Source: an uncultured Saprospiraceae bacterium (GTDB lineage Bacteria > Bacteroidota > Bacteroidia > Chitinophagales > Saprospiraceae). From it: a stretch of 48,753 nucleotides of DNA. Both the position numbers and the translations under genes were made by a program. The first letter of the stretch is position 1. Each line of letters begins with the position of its first letter. The stretch lies in the NCBI GenBank assembly GCA_937928575.1, contig CALFWW010000193.1, positions 1 to 48,753 of the forward strand, written 5' to 3'. Below are positions 9,901-16,370 of the stretch, piece after piece. The notes beneath the pieces are model-generated. The model was not told where the DNA came from. It made no database searches and was given only the letters and a program-made list of their open reading frames with translations.

Positions 9901-12095
9901 CCAGCTGGTGTTCCACCACTTAATGTAAGTGTTGTGTTGGATAAGCAAGTTACTGTATCTGTCAATGACAATGATGAGGCACCACCACTAGCAACTGTTA
10001 TGTCATCAGTTGCTGACATGACACACCCTCCAGGGTTTGTATAAGTATACGTAATCGTATAAACTCCAACTCCGAGAGCCGAAGCATTGAAGTTACCTCC
10101 ACTTGTACCTGGACCGCTATAAGTACCGCCTGCTGGATTTCCACCTGTTAATGTATTTATTGTATTGGTAGAACAATCGGTATCCTGCCCTAGTGTTAGT
10201 GTTACTGTTGGAATATCATATACGGTGATATCTTGTGTGGTTGAGACATTACAACCGTTTGTAGTAGTTGTGTTATAAGTAATCGTATGTGTGCCAATTC
10301 CAGCAACGGATGGATCGAAATTATTTCCGCTAATACCGGTTCCTGAGAAAGTTCCTCCAGAAGGAGTTGCTGAGATGCAACTTGGAATTGCAGGGACCTC
10401 ATAATTCATTAAACCGGTATAAATAGGCTGACTATCTACCAGTTGTGAGTTGGCATCGTATAGAAATGCGTTGTCTCCTGAGCTTCCCCAGATTGGACAT
10501 GCTGCGCGTGCGCTACTTATTATAATTGAACTTCCTAAAGATCCAGTTGCTGGTCCTGTCAAAGTTCCATCCAAATATCCACTATAAACTATTAAAGACT
10601 CACCAACTTGTAAAGTTCCACTTACGAAATCAATACTTGACCCACAACAACCTGGTGGTGGATTAGTAGCATTATCTTGGATACTCCATCCAGTCAAGTC
10701 AACGGATCCGGAACAAGTGTTGCAAGCAACAGCAGTTATCTCGATAAATTCACCTCCAGTTCCACATGTTTGATCGCCAGTACTATTTGAAGATGAAATG
10801 AATATGATTGGATCTGGTTGATCTGCACAATTAACGGTATTGCCTGTCAAATCAATAAGGCTATCTGAGATGCAAACACCTGGTGATGCTAATATTATAA
10901 TTGCTGAAGTTGTATCAATTTCAACTGTTATTGTTTCAGAAAAACTACAGCCAGAGGGGGTGTTGATATTTACTTGATAATCTCCTTCATGAATTTGAGA
11001 TACATTACTTATGACGGGGTTTTGAGCAGAAGAACTAAACCCATTTGGTCCTGTCCAATTGTAAGAATTTCCACTCGGCAAATCTGCTGTAAGTAATATA
11101 TCATCAGATTCGCAAACAGGACTATTGCTAGTTATGATTGGTGTTCCTCCACAATCAGGATCATCACAATCAATCAAACCATCATCATTGTCATCGATAC
11201 CATTGTTGCATATTTCGACTAGCGGTGGTTGTAATGCAATATAAGCTGCATCAACAGACCCATCATTACAGTTAGTGGTAATCGTTGACAACTCAGGACA
11301 GCCGTTGCAATCTGTACCACAGGTTACATTAAAAATAGGATTATTATATTGAATAATCATATCACTGGTTGCACCTGGTATACAAACTCCTCCGCTTCCA
11401 CTATTGTTTAAACTAAAAGATTGAATCCATAAGTAGGCAGATCCATTGGCATTGCCAGAATAACTCAGTTGGTTTATTTCAACATCTGCACTATTGAATG
11501 TAGATAGTGAATATGGTCCAACAGTGAGATTATTGATAAATAAAGCATTCGAACACATTTCAAGGATCCCGCAATTATCATAATCAATAGCGGTGATGTT
11601 TGTCCCATCTTGAAAATATCGAGCGTTTTCACATATTTTGATTGTTCCTGTGCCCGAGATATGTCCGTAGATTTCAAGGCTTACTCCACTTACAATATAC
11701 AGTGTACCGTCTAGTATAATATTGTCACTGTTTGAAGATAGTGATACGCTATCGGTCAAGCAATGAACTTGACCTGCAGGGACGACGTGACCAGGAGAGA
11801 TGGAATTAAATGAGGTAGCACCAGAAGGGCAAGAGCAGTTATTGACTATTGCTGTTTCCATATGCATAGGAGCGATTTCGGCGTGATTGGATTTGACAAT
11901 CGTAAAGGAACCTCCGATTAGCTTGGAGAAGGAAAAGCCAGTTTTGGAGAATTCAGACAAATTAAAAATGGACGGAAGATACTGAGTGGAGAAAGATAAA
12001 ACAGCAAAGCTCACCAATACCAACCCAACACTCGGTAGTTTAGATGACTTGAAATGATTATCCAAATAAAACTTTTTTATGGTTATCCAGCTCAC
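1..12095 (-). CDS. Giant multidomain surface adhesin (SprB-like, T9SS-type cargo), 3' end outside window
   Basis: One frame stays open from a GTG at 12095 to the left edge in every segment I translated (at least 4,031 codons). An in-frame TAA lies at about 12149; no ATG start exists, and GTG is followed by MSWITIKKFYLDN and a hydrophobic stretch (residues ~22-40), probably a long signal peptide. Architecture by position: N-terminal region 11800-11220; MopE-like Asp/Cys motif (DGLIDCDDPDC) ~11160; PKD-like 11150-10920; lamin-tail domain 10838-10370; seven GGTfSGxGVxGxxFD repeats ~10370-8370 with a PKD domain ~9000-8830; about six SprB-like repeats 8100-5830, one holding a LamG domain; YDHWEDGFE segment ~5120; DUF11-like ~3850-3450; two discoidin (F5/8C) domains 3240-2880 and 2640-2150; three more SprB repeats 2020-1310; a 327-bp array from ~980. 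The sorting domain is expected beyond the edge. Likely a cell-surface adhesin or motility protein; export by T9SS is inferred from family. Confidence 0.88.
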   Translation of the reverse strand, partial: MSWITIKKFYLDNHFKSSKLPSVGLVLVSFAVLSFSTQYLPSIFNLSEFSKTGFSFSKLIGGSFTIVKSNHAEIAPMHMETAIVNNCSCPSGATSFNSISPGHVVPAGQVHCLTDSVSLSSNSDNIILDGTLYIVSGVSLEIYGHISGTGTIKICENARYFQDGTNITAIDYDNCGILEMCSNALFINNLTVGPYSLSTFNSADVEINQLSYSGNANGSAYLWIQSFSLNNSGSGGVCIPGATSDMIIQYNNPIFNVTCGTDCNGCPELSTITTNCNDGSVDAAYIALQPPLVEICNNGIDDNDDGLIDCDDPDCGGTPIITSNSPVCESDDILLTADLPSGNSYNWTGPNGFSSSAQNPVISNVSQIHEGDYQVNINTPSGCSFSETITVEIDTTSAIIILASPGVCISDSLIDLTGNTVNCADQPDPIIFISSSNSTGDQTCGTGGEFIEITAVACNTCSGSVDLTGWSIQDNATNPPPGCCGSSIDFVSGTLQVGESLIVYSGYLDGTLTGPATGSLGSSIIISSARAACPIWGSSGDNAFLYDANSQLVDSQPIYTGLMNYEVPAIPSCISATPSGGTFSGTGISGNNFDPSVAGIGTHTITYNTTTTNGCNVSTTQDITVYDIPTVTLTLGQDTDCSTNTINTLTGGNPAGGTYSGPGTSGGNFNASALGVGVYTITYTYTNPGGCVMSATDDITVASGGASSLSLTDTVTCLSNTTLTLSGGTPAGGTYSGIGVTGTNFDATIAGVGIHQITYAVVDGNGCSINVTDFIQVIDPITSFTFSDPEECVLNTTYLLDEAAPSGGTYSGPGVTGTNFDASIAGLGTHDITYTYTDANGCTGTAIATIDVVNPETGSLNLSATEICNTETTFQLSGGLPFGGTYSGNGVTGTNFDPSAVGAGTHTITYTFVDNNGCTNFATQDINVQSPATITSVDAISPISCNMDDGSITINVTNGSSNPQFRINNGPWQYSNIFEALPHGSYNIEIQNDDGNCIYSYASNPVVLFYPSNPTAEISLPAVACTNSAINFNATDQGSDATYSWNFGAGATPSTGTGLVPPSVTYSYAGTKIIYLTVNRNGCTGTTSELFEVYPLPATDLMISNDSICVSEPSITIDGASPTGGTFSGIGVTGNTFDPAVADIGKHEIIYTYTDINGCTNTAFDSIEVFALPNLILNLTTTEICTAVDTVILSGENIPGGTFSGPGVSGNYFDPSIAGPGTHLITYTFTDGNGCTNSTTDNITVYAEPIIDSIAAVDPTTCGGNDGSITINASGGSTNLQYRINSSPWQNTNFFGSLPRGNYLIEVQNDNGFCLIASENQITLSDPDGLTVSTQVTSDYLGEHISCAGEADGSAFAAAANGAPSYTYEWSNGQLGPNLNNVVAGTYVVTVTDANNCTVVDTLIMNDPPALGVSAIFSHVSCYGGFDGAIDVTAIGGVGAYTYAWNDLEPEAFWAFDQSTNDITGNNHHATNIYGELFYSTDAVDGGYSLLFNEGAILYDDDIAFMESWFSERTVTMWIKPSLGGVQVLYDEGSSSGGITLLLKGTDLYAAIAYEGISYSSYPITFPNDGMWHQVGFIYDNGALVLVLDGNLGTTVSTPADTVKMLPPPSNQSGLGQVIGSDAFGNLELFRPYYYYGLMDNVSFHNNALYPQQIIDANTDDGDRSGLPAGDYKVYVYDLNGCRDSVTLTLTQPDSLTLSAAISDVSCNGLSDGNIDLIISGGTSPYSHIWSNTATTEDINGLTIGAFSVTVTDDNGCIAEATFNINEPSELEALATVNSTYAGGNDVSCYNATDGSANAIPRGGTMPYSYLWSDGSTSQVNTDIGPGTYTVTITDVNGCTAAASVTLTNPIQNTLNISVTSSYLGEDISCAGGDDGYASAIASNGVAPYTYAWSNGASESNVSNLSAGTYSVTSTDANGCTAINSITLEDPPLLLPNAVVSSNYNGTDVSCAGAIDGEATASASGGIGNYSYQWSNGATTAVISGLGAGQYYVTVTDQFNCEVSQLVVLENPVVLNVPVINVLTDFNGFHVSCADGSDAAIEVIASGGTPPYSYLWNEGSTTPVLTNIPSGAYSVTIEDANNCTSVNSVTITEPEPLELNLVGVTPTDCGVNNGSVAMYASGGIGDYEYSLDGTTFQSSSLFTGLPSGTYFGYVRSVGTNCVLGPKSVFINPPNAPTIDNITIINPTTSTSTDGGLLIAASGNSLIEYSIDGINWQTNNLFSNLNEGSYTVSIRLQGFNCITISEVTLNAGGGVVGTSAGEDYCSDNLSGVSFVETYYIPFQEDQILTSLTTIYNPGCGNLEILDPIQSYISIGVVEKGTVITYDHWEDGFETNLSIPIQPTTEIWGDGDPTNGMAPNYTVDIFDAADIIVLENAVQSTTRQAVIDFDGGDKIGSRGNLSITKLGWATGSDVLLAGALEVHPTRDWGTEYDIPVGPNTDVNNMFQYTGAVVLAKETTQVQIDADGNGTFETTVTLQEGESHLINSGLNSGGKIASDKDVQVHLITGDICATYESRWFTLKPTSLWSNSYLNPVSTSTIVPTYVHLYNPNTTDITVNWETSAGLQGGVTITAGQTAFIPIPDNTGSRFYSTGNEAFYAIATIDSDSGNNSASDWGFALNPENALSSQITLVGFAPGSNPFITSTENSAPIYLTANYPTGSTATQAITVCIDYNGDGGTLVDTYGTNHDATVVLNPLENTTLYDPDGDQTGMQIWVCDGSNAIIAGAWGQNPADVITQSHAMDLGVGLPNGIPFATSKCVELTKDFNSNGLYDECDEIGYTIIIANTGALPISSGSLSIIDTLPGEITYIENSTTTIINGVVSNVTDDIAPASPFPIDENGIFYNNAIILPGDSIIYKFEASIDDINSSTFIKNIGVVSNNQKYLYPEVSFPVEFPTGPILTGIPIDATVNCDDNITTPTIGSEIFATNNCDEMEDIPKGIWQIVRVSSEDVTSGEIGTNAIDGDPATTWSSQYNGGAPNHPHEIIIDLGATYNVSGFRYLPRLSSEDGRIEDYQFYVTSDTTNWGSPVNTGTWSGTYIDEEEKFNIKSGRYVRLVALSEINGNPWASIGEIDVLQCSVYTPVDITLIETSTQTNDGSSTDDCYEITRIWESIDHCGEIARDTQLILVEDNISPVFTGIPQNITVQGSGIVAPPLTGCSPIPNLAIGKPTTQSSTDFGGVSSRAVDGNTDGDFNNGSVTLTDSEFEAWWEIDLLEIYPISEIDIYNRTDCCSSGLTNFYILISDSPFQSNDLATNLADPTITSHFEQNIAASPSTISLNASGRYVRIQLQGTSLLSLTEVEIRQACIEASDNCDSLTNINYTEIIGPGTCNYDITRTWTAEDNCGNVTTATQIITVTSTISTTYTIAEIYNGAQISCNGATDGSASVEVAGGLTPITINWSNGQSGNTANNLAAGTYYLTATDANGCFTVDSITVVEPQIITAAANVTSDYNGADISCTGASDGSVYVIASGGVGNLTYSWSNGGTTQNLSGLSAGTYTVTITDQNNCSETTDVTIIEPTPIDLSVSVTSNYSGQHISCPGESDGQAIATSTGGTGMTTYNWSNSFSGQVNPNLSDGTYFVTATDQNGCQVVDSIQVIEPIEIYVVDFNLVNPTTCLGSDGEITVNADGGLGTYQYKLGTNGIWQFPNTFNNLNADTFQIYIRNFNSTCEEGPFEVILEYPIPLACPITTTADTLIYCGTDVAVALTVNPLPDATGYTWTIPTELTLVSGQGTTDVVLNMNNSPNGFFDICVVTNSDCGDSPPCCIILQSITCNENCNNGIDDDANGFVDCDDQYCAPSINNVIHTASTCPSGTNNGTINITASILNGDTLEYSIDGGISFQLENQFTNLAPGDYNVMVRILNGICSATYDSNPIIFNTPSCSENCNDGVDNDGNGLTDCDDTNCIPSINDINLTEPACPVGTNNGTIEIIANLLSGDTLEYSIDGGITYQFNNQFTSLAPGSYNVTVRNTIGGCVATYASNPVVLSTPSCLENCADGIDNDGNGLTDCDDTNCMPSINDINRTEPACPVGTN
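7105..7754 (-). other. LamG-like domain nested inside an SprB-type repeat
   Basis: The flanking repeat begins SCYGGFDGAIDVTAIGGVG and AYTYAWND, then breaks into a laminin-G/concanavalin-like domain (AFWAFDQS, GNNHHATN, RTVTMWIKPS, GMWHQVGFIYDNG, GLMDNVSFHNNAL). It resumes with SGLPAGDYKVYVYDLNGC, the normal second half of the repeat. The frame is open throughout, including a run of nine G/C at 7270-7278. Confidence 0.75.
10370..10875 (-). other. Lamin-tail-like domain inserted in a repeat, flanked by 11-bp direct repeats
   Basis: The domain reads GGEFIEITAVAC, SVDLTGWSIQDN, FVSGTLQVGESLIVYSG, typical of lamin-tail (LTD) folds. It lies between the two halves of a GGTfSG-type repeat (VCISDSLIDLTG before, ATPSGGTFSGTGISG after). 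The 11-mer ctgagatgcaa occurs at 10370-10380 and at 10865-10875. Their spacing is 495 bp, exactly 165 codons. Confidence 0.65.
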
Positions 12096-12513
12096 TATTA
12101 TTGGTGTTATGCTACAACATAGGTCGTAGGATATTGATAAAAGGTTCAATTAAATTCAGATGGATAAGGAATAAATCTAATCTAATCGAACATATTTAAA
12201 AAATTACCTTTTTTTAATAATGACAATATCAATGCCATATGAATAAGCAAAAGCGTATATAAAAGCTTAAGTGGGTGGGAATGAGGATAATACGTAAATG
12301 TTAAATTTTTCAATGAGGGATATTCGCCCTTATTTTTGGAAATTTCCGTAGTTTTTGACTGAAAAATTGTGTTAGAAGACGCAACAATTTAGATATATAC
12401 AACAATGAAATGAATAAAGAAATAAACGCAAATAAATGAAGGTTTTTTAAAAAATAACATTATAATTACGTACAATAAATTTAATGTGATTTACTTTGAG
12501 CACCAAATTATTG
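12096..12513. other. Intergenic, 418 bp, upstream of the giant adhesin gene
   Basis: AT-rich, no ORF of note. It must hold the adhesin promoter (minus strand), but I found no good TAnnTTTG box and no clear terminator for the transporter gene that ends at 12514. Confidence 0.6.
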
Positions 12514-14142
12514 CTAATTCAATAAAATAAACATCAATTGAGCAATGACAATCTTCAATATCAGCGCAATTGGAAAAATCATGGTATATCCAAAAGATGG
12601 GATTGCATTATCAGAACGGTTGGTGGCAAAGTCTAGGATAGCTGGTTGATTGGCAACCATCCCCATCAAAAAGGTAAAAGGTCTTTTCAATAATCTGTAG
12701 CCAATTAATAAAATCGAAATAGCAGTCAATAAGCTAATAACAGCACTTGCCAAAAATATCCATACCCCTTGCATGGATATACTTTGGACCAATGCATTCC
12801 CGGATCGAACACCGATTGAGCTTAATAACAATATCAAACCGAATTGTTGTAAAGTGACATTGGCACTATAAGGAAGGGTCCAGTTAATCGGTCCTGTATT
12901 TCGTAAGGCTCCTAAAATTAATCCAACAATCAATGGCCCGCCTGCGTATCCGAGACTGAAAGAAATTTCATCCGTCAAGTTGATTTTGAAAGTACCGAGT
13001 ATCATTCCCAATCCAATTCCTAATCCGAAGGAGAATAAATTAATTCGACTCGATGCAGTATAAGAATCACCAAATAATTTAGAAATCAACTTGAGGTCAC
13101 TTCGTTTGGCGATAAACCGGATTCGATCACCAAGCTCTAAGATGGTGTCAGATGCAGCCAACATATCCATATCACCACGTCTTATACGAGTAATCGAGAC
13201 ATCATATTTTTCATGTAAATTCAGAGATGCCAATGTTTTACCAACCAATTTAGGATTTGAAACAAAAATTCGTCGTACATCAAACATGGATCGGTCATAA
13301 CTTAACAAATGATGCACTTCTTCTCCCAATACTTTGGTAGCCGCTTCAATATTTTCACGTGTGCCAACTACCATCACCAAATCTCCTTTATGAAAAGTAG
13401 AGTCCCAATTGACTAACGTTTGCTCATTGTTGGAGTAAATTCGACCAAAGTTGATACTCCAATTATATTTCTTTAATAGGTCGCGTAGTTTTCGACCATC
13501 CATTTCAGGATTACTGATTTCAATTGTTGAACTGGTTAGGTCGTCTCCAATTTGAAATTCTTCTTTCAGTGTTTCAGCTTCTTTTTTGTAATCAATGCGT
13601 AAGAATTTTTCTAAAATTACAATAGCAATCATTCCGCCAAGCACTCCCATTGGGTAAGAGAAGGAATAACCAATTACTATTTCTTGTGTCAATTGATTGA
13701 TGGTTTCTTGCGAACCTGAGTTTCCTATTAAGTCAATAACTCCGGCTAGTGCTGCGGTATTCGTCGTACTTCCACAATATATACCCGTAATGGTTGCTGG
13801 AGTAAAACCAAAGGCCAGATACAAGCCGATTGCTATGAGCGCCGACAATGCTAACATAGAAATAATAAAAAAGAAGTCTTTCAAGCCATTCTTCTTATAG
13901 GATTTGAAAAAGGCTGGACCAGAAGATAAGCCTAAAGAATAAACATAGATGGCCAGACCAGTAATCAATAAAATTTCAGGGATTTGCAATCGATTATCTA
14001 CGGCCCCAAAAGCCAAGCCTGTAAAGAGGACCGCTGCGACTCCAAGAGAACTTCCACCAATTTTGATGCTGCCGACAAGATAGCCTACAGCAGCAACTAC
14101 AAATAGCAGCAATAATGGATTGTCGATCAGTATTTGGAGCAT
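12514..14142 (-). CDS. YidE/YbjL/AspT-family membrane transporter with RCK-C domains
   Basis: The 542-residue protein has about five membrane segments in residues 1-185, two consecutive TrkA-C/RCK-C-like regulatory domains (~205-285 and ~290-370, each ending in a GDxVxxVGxR-like strand: KGDLVMVVGTR, LGDRIRFIAKR), then about six more membrane segments. This half-soluble-half layout is that of the aspartate:alanine exchanger and YidE/YbjL family of putative anion or amino-acid transporters in the inner membrane. STTNTAALAG (~125) and NQPAILDFA (~510) are the duplicated family motifs. The substrate cannot be read from sequence; a binding role for the RCK-C domains is family knowledge. Monocistronic by position: 165 bp with a strong hairpin separate it from the ExbD gene upstream. 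Confidence 0.9.
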   Translation of the reverse strand: MLQILIDNPLLLLFVVAAVGYLVGSIKIGGSSLGVAAVLFTGLAFGAVDNRLQIPEILLITGLAIYVYSLGLSSGPAFFKSYKKNGLKDFFFIISMLALSALIAIGLYLAFGFTPATITGIYCGSTTNTAALAGVIDLIGNSGSQETINQLTQEIVIGYSFSYPMGVLGGMIAIVILEKFLRIDYKKEAETLKEEFQIGDDLTSSTIEISNPEMDGRKLRDLLKKYNWSINFGRIYSNNEQTLVNWDSTFHKGDLVMVVGTRENIEAATKVLGEEVHHLLSYDRSMFDVRRIFVSNPKLVGKTLASLNLHEKYDVSITRIRRGDMDMLAASDTILELGDRIRFIAKRSDLKLISKLFGDSYTASSRINLFSFGLGIGLGMILGTFKINLTDEISFSLGYAGGPLIVGLILGALRNTGPINWTLPYSANVTLQQFGLILLLSSIGVRSGNALVQSISMQGVWIFLASAVISLLTAISILLIGYRLLKRPFTFLMGMVANQPAILDFATNRSDNAIPSFGYTMIFPIALILKIVIAQLMFILLN

Positions 14143-14244
14143 TACCTTCTAATTATTAAAATAAAGTAGGCAATGTACAAAGTATTTCGATTAGGTGAAA
14201 TTAATTTTTATTCAATTATAGAGAATCTAGTCCGTAAAAAATGT

Positions 14245-14287
14245 AAAAAGCTAATGAATAATTTATTTAATTACTCATTAGCTTTTT
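14245..14287 (-). terminator. Rho-independent terminator after the exbD-like gene
   Basis: A perfect 13-bp stem (aaaaagctaatga at 14245-14257 pairs with 14275-14287), followed on the minus strand by a T-rich tract. It lies 21 bp past the ExbD stop and upstream of the transporter gene. Confidence 0.8.
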
Positions 14288-14307
14288 GTACGTACCATGT
14301 TGCAATA

Positions 14308-14856
14308 CTAGTTAGAAACAAAATCAGATGGCTCTGCTTCGGAGATCACCAGTGGGATTGCATTCCTGATAGATTTTTTCTCTGTATTTTTCAATGCTTC
14401 ATAGCTTTTACCAAATCTTTGTTGTGCTTCTCTTTCCCACAACGTGTTGTAAGCAGCTTTCAATTCATTGTACACCTGCAGGTAAGTATTGTAGGAAGTC
14501 CCGCGATCATTTTGTAATGAAACGATTGCATTAACAGGACGTGAAGGCATATTTTTTTTGCCCTCTGGATTCATAATAAAATCCATCGTTGTTTCTTTCA
14601 AATCTTCGATAGGTGTGGCTTGTCCTCTTACCATCAATTCGTTGGCATGATTCAGTTTTACTGAGAGTAGATTTTTCTTGGAAATGCGTTCTGATGGTGG
14701 GTTCGGTTCATAAGGCGGTAGTTTGACCATGATTCCAATATCGTTTTGAAATTGAGTGACCACGAGGAAAAATACCAACATTAAAAATGCAATATCGGCC
14801 ATGGAGCCAGCATTTATTTCTTTTGCTTTACGATTGAATTTGCCAGATCTTTTCAT
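14308..14856 (-). CDS. ExbD/TolR-family biopolymer transport protein
   Basis: 182 residues: a short basic cytoplasmic tail, one membrane helix at ~19-37 (SMADIAFLMLVFFLVVTQF) carrying the conserved Asp needed for proton coupling, then a periplasmic domain. Family members work with an ExbB/TolQ proton channel to energise TonB- or Tol-type outer-membrane processes. No exbB/tolQ or tonB lies in the window, so this copy is orphaned here, or its partner lies elsewhere. The periplasmic part is longer than in E. coli ExbD (141 residues), with an insert rich in Lys/Asn (~100-150), as is common in Bacteroidota paralogues. The stop is TAG, with a strong terminator 21 bp on. Confidence 0.9.
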   Translation of the reverse strand: MKRSGKFNRKAKEINAGSMADIAFLMLVFFLVVTQFQNDIGIMVKLPPYEPNPPSERISKKNLLSVKLNHANELMVRGQATPIEDLKETTMDFIMNPEGKKNMPSRPVNAIVSLQNDRGTSYNTYLQVYNELKAAYNTLWEREAQQRFGKSYEALKNTEKKSIRNAIPLVISEAEPSDFVSN

Positions 14857-15011
14857 AATTCTTTAAGTTTTAGATGATGAAGAAATGACGGTAGTTTGAT
14901 AGGAAGATGCGAATGGGGTTGGTTTTGGTGGGCTTAGTTGATTTTTTCTTTCAGATGAATTGAGTCCGTGAACTTTTTTTTACATGGATGTCGTGGAATG
15001 AGCACGTGATT

Positions 15012-15119
15012 TTTTTCACACAGATTTCTCAGATGAACACGGATTGGGTACGTGAATTTATCTCAAGCAGATAGCCCGGAATTCCTCATGTATGCAATCT
15101 GTGTTATCTGTGTGAAAAA
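15012..15119. repeat. Inverted repeat with 14-bp perfect arms (CACACAGAT type)
   Basis: tttttcacacagat at 15012-15025 pairs exactly with atctgtgtgaaaaa at 15106-15119. The arms continue imperfectly inward (AACACxGATTG on both sides), enclosing ~55 bp. Such cacagat-rich palindromes are, to my knowledge, frequent dispersed repeats in Bacteroidota genomes. A related stretch (cacgaatagacacagatgat) occurs near 16863. Confidence 0.6.
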
Positions 15120-15130
15120 TGTGCGATAAT

Positions 15131-15163
15131 AAAAAAAGCCCGACGTATAAAACATCGAGCTTT
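15131..15163 (-). terminator. Rho-independent terminator after the lipoprotein gene
   Basis: A 9-bp stem with one mismatch (aaagcccga at 15135-15143 against tcgagcttt at 15155-15163), followed on the minus strand by a run of seven T. It lies 34 bp past the stop codon of the gene ending at 15197. Confidence 0.7.
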
Positions 15164-15196
15164 CCTAAATATTATATTGCTAACTTTCTATTTTTT

Positions 15197-15787
15197 CTAT
15201 TCAGGATTAAGGTGTCCGCGGATATTCCAGTTGACATCAAAAGCAGAGGCAGGCGCATTTGGGTTGCCTTCGTTTCGTTCACTAAAAGTTATCCAAGAAT
15301 TATCGGCTGAAGACCAAAGCCATTGACCATTGCCATCAGCAGGACCTGCATCACATCCAAAACTACGCTGCAAGGAACTATGATCAACTCGGATGGATAA
15401 CCAATATTCATCATTTTCTAAAGTGACCGTCTCTGTCAAAATATGGCTAACCCAAAAGTTGGTAGCAAGGTTTGCAGTGACATCTGCTTCATAAACTAGT
15501 TCTGCAGGAGTATTGTTAGTACCGCCTTTGTAAACTTTTACGTGGCATTCATCCGGAAGACTTTCGTGGATATAAAATTCAATTTCTTCCAAAACTCTTC
15601 CTTCATAAGGTTGAATATCCGAAGCAGTGAATCTGACAGCACCTTCATAAGTACCATCATCGAAAAACGGAGCATTGCTGTTATTTCCGTCATATTTTAA
15701 GACATCTTCTAAAACTGGTTCATCATCATCTTTGCATCCAACTGCAAAGACCATAACGCTTAAGAGAAGTATCAAGAATTTATTCAT
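15197..15787 (-). CDS. Predicted secreted lipoprotein of unknown function
   Basis: 196 residues. The N-terminus is a lipoprotein signal (LLLSVMVFAVGC, Cys18) followed by an acidic KDDDEP stretch that resembles the surface-export signal of Bacteroidota lipoproteins. The mature part is predominantly beta: AVRFTASDIQPYEGRVLEEI, IEFYIHESLPDECHVKVYKGG, EYWLSIRVDH, and an aromatic C-terminus (WLWSSADNSWITF). The ddGtyeGAVRFt...vleEIEFYIh pattern resembles the beta-sandwich domains found at the end of many gingipain-type or choice-of-anchor proteins, but I cannot name the family with confidence. Single-gene unit with its own terminator. Confidence 0.8.
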   Translation of the reverse strand: MNKFLILLLSVMVFAVGCKDDDEPVLEDVLKYDGNNSNAPFFDDGTYEGAVRFTASDIQPYEGRVLEEIEFYIHESLPDECHVKVYKGGTNNTPAELVYEADVTANLATNFWVSHILTETVTLENDEYWLSIRVDHSSLQRSFGCDAGPADGNGQWLWSSADNSWITFSERNEGNPNAPASAFDVNWNIRGHLNPE

Positions 15788-16145
15788 AATGCTGTTTCTT
15801 TTTTTCTAAAGTTAATTACAAAGTACAAAAGTACAAAAGTTACATATACCATTATATCATAATTAACATAATCCTTAATGAAATATTAAATCGGTCTTAT
15901 TTAGCATTTTACAGCATGAAAGAATGCGCAATACCGATAGTGGGGTAGTTAAAAACATTTTAAGTAGTTTCCTTTTAAATGTGTCAATGTTTCGTGATAT
16001 CCAACATGATGTAGACAACCTACAATTGCAAAGTTCTAAATTATCTCTAGTGTGAATATCTACTCTGTTTGCTGATGTTGTAAAAATAAAAAAAGAGCCA
16101 CGAATTTAATTCGTGGCTCTTTTTTGATATAAGGAATAATAAAAA
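15788..16145. other. Intergenic, 358 bp
   Basis: AT-rich. It contains a short tandem repeat of acaaaagt near 15820-15841, just upstream of the lipoprotein start, and a strong terminator at 16089-16125. No coding signal was seen in the rest. Confidence 0.6.
16089..16125 (-). terminator. Strong terminator after small basic protein gene
   Basis: A perfect 18-bp stem (16089-16106 with 16108-16125; core agagccacgaatt), ending in A and T runs so it can act in both directions. It begins 20 bp past the stop of the 74-residue gene ending at 16146. Confidence 0.85.
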
Positions 16146-16370
16146 TTATTTCTTCTTTTTAGCTTTAGGTTTGATATCGTTTACAAATTTGTCTCCGATA
16201 GATTCACCTAATATTACAACGTCTTTGTTGCGTTGATAATTTTTTGCACATAGCATCATTTCAGCCTCAGTGTTTCTTCTTATTTTGATTCCGTTTTTGG
16301 CACCTTTGTTACGGACTTCAATATACCATCCGTCTTTCAGTTCTTTTGCCTTAGTTGGAGGTCTACCCAT
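16146..16370 (-). CDS. Small basic protein, function unknown
   Basis: 74 residues, starting MGRPPTKAKELKDGWYIEVR and ending in a lysine-rich tail (KPKAKKKK). The body is a short beta-strand segment plus a helix (TEAEMMLCAKNYQRNKDVVILGE). High positive charge, an AT-hook-like GRPP at the N-terminus and small size would suit a nucleic-acid-binding protein, but this is inference only; I do not recognise a named family. The strong terminator directly after it, normal codon use and an ATG start support a real gene. Confidence 0.7.
   Translation of the reverse strand: MGRPPTKAKELKDGWYIEVRNKGAKNGIKIRRNTEAEMMLCAKNYQRNKDVVILGESIGDKFVNDIKPKAKKKK

Larger units (their letters stand above)
14857..15196. 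other. Intergenic, 340 bp, with inverted-repeat element and terminator
   Basis: Between the lipoprotein gene (ends 15197) and the ExbD gene (starts 14856). It holds an inverted repeat at 15012-15119 and the lipoprotein terminator at 15131-15163, annotated separately. The ExbD promoter should lie in 14857-15010, but no box is clear. Confidence 0.6.

Noticed and set aside
259..11677. About 14 open frames of 60-90 codons on both strands inside 1-12,000
   Set aside because: All overlap the giant minus-strand frame, which encodes coherent repeats throughout; their translations are low-complexity Ile/Ser/Thr shadows.
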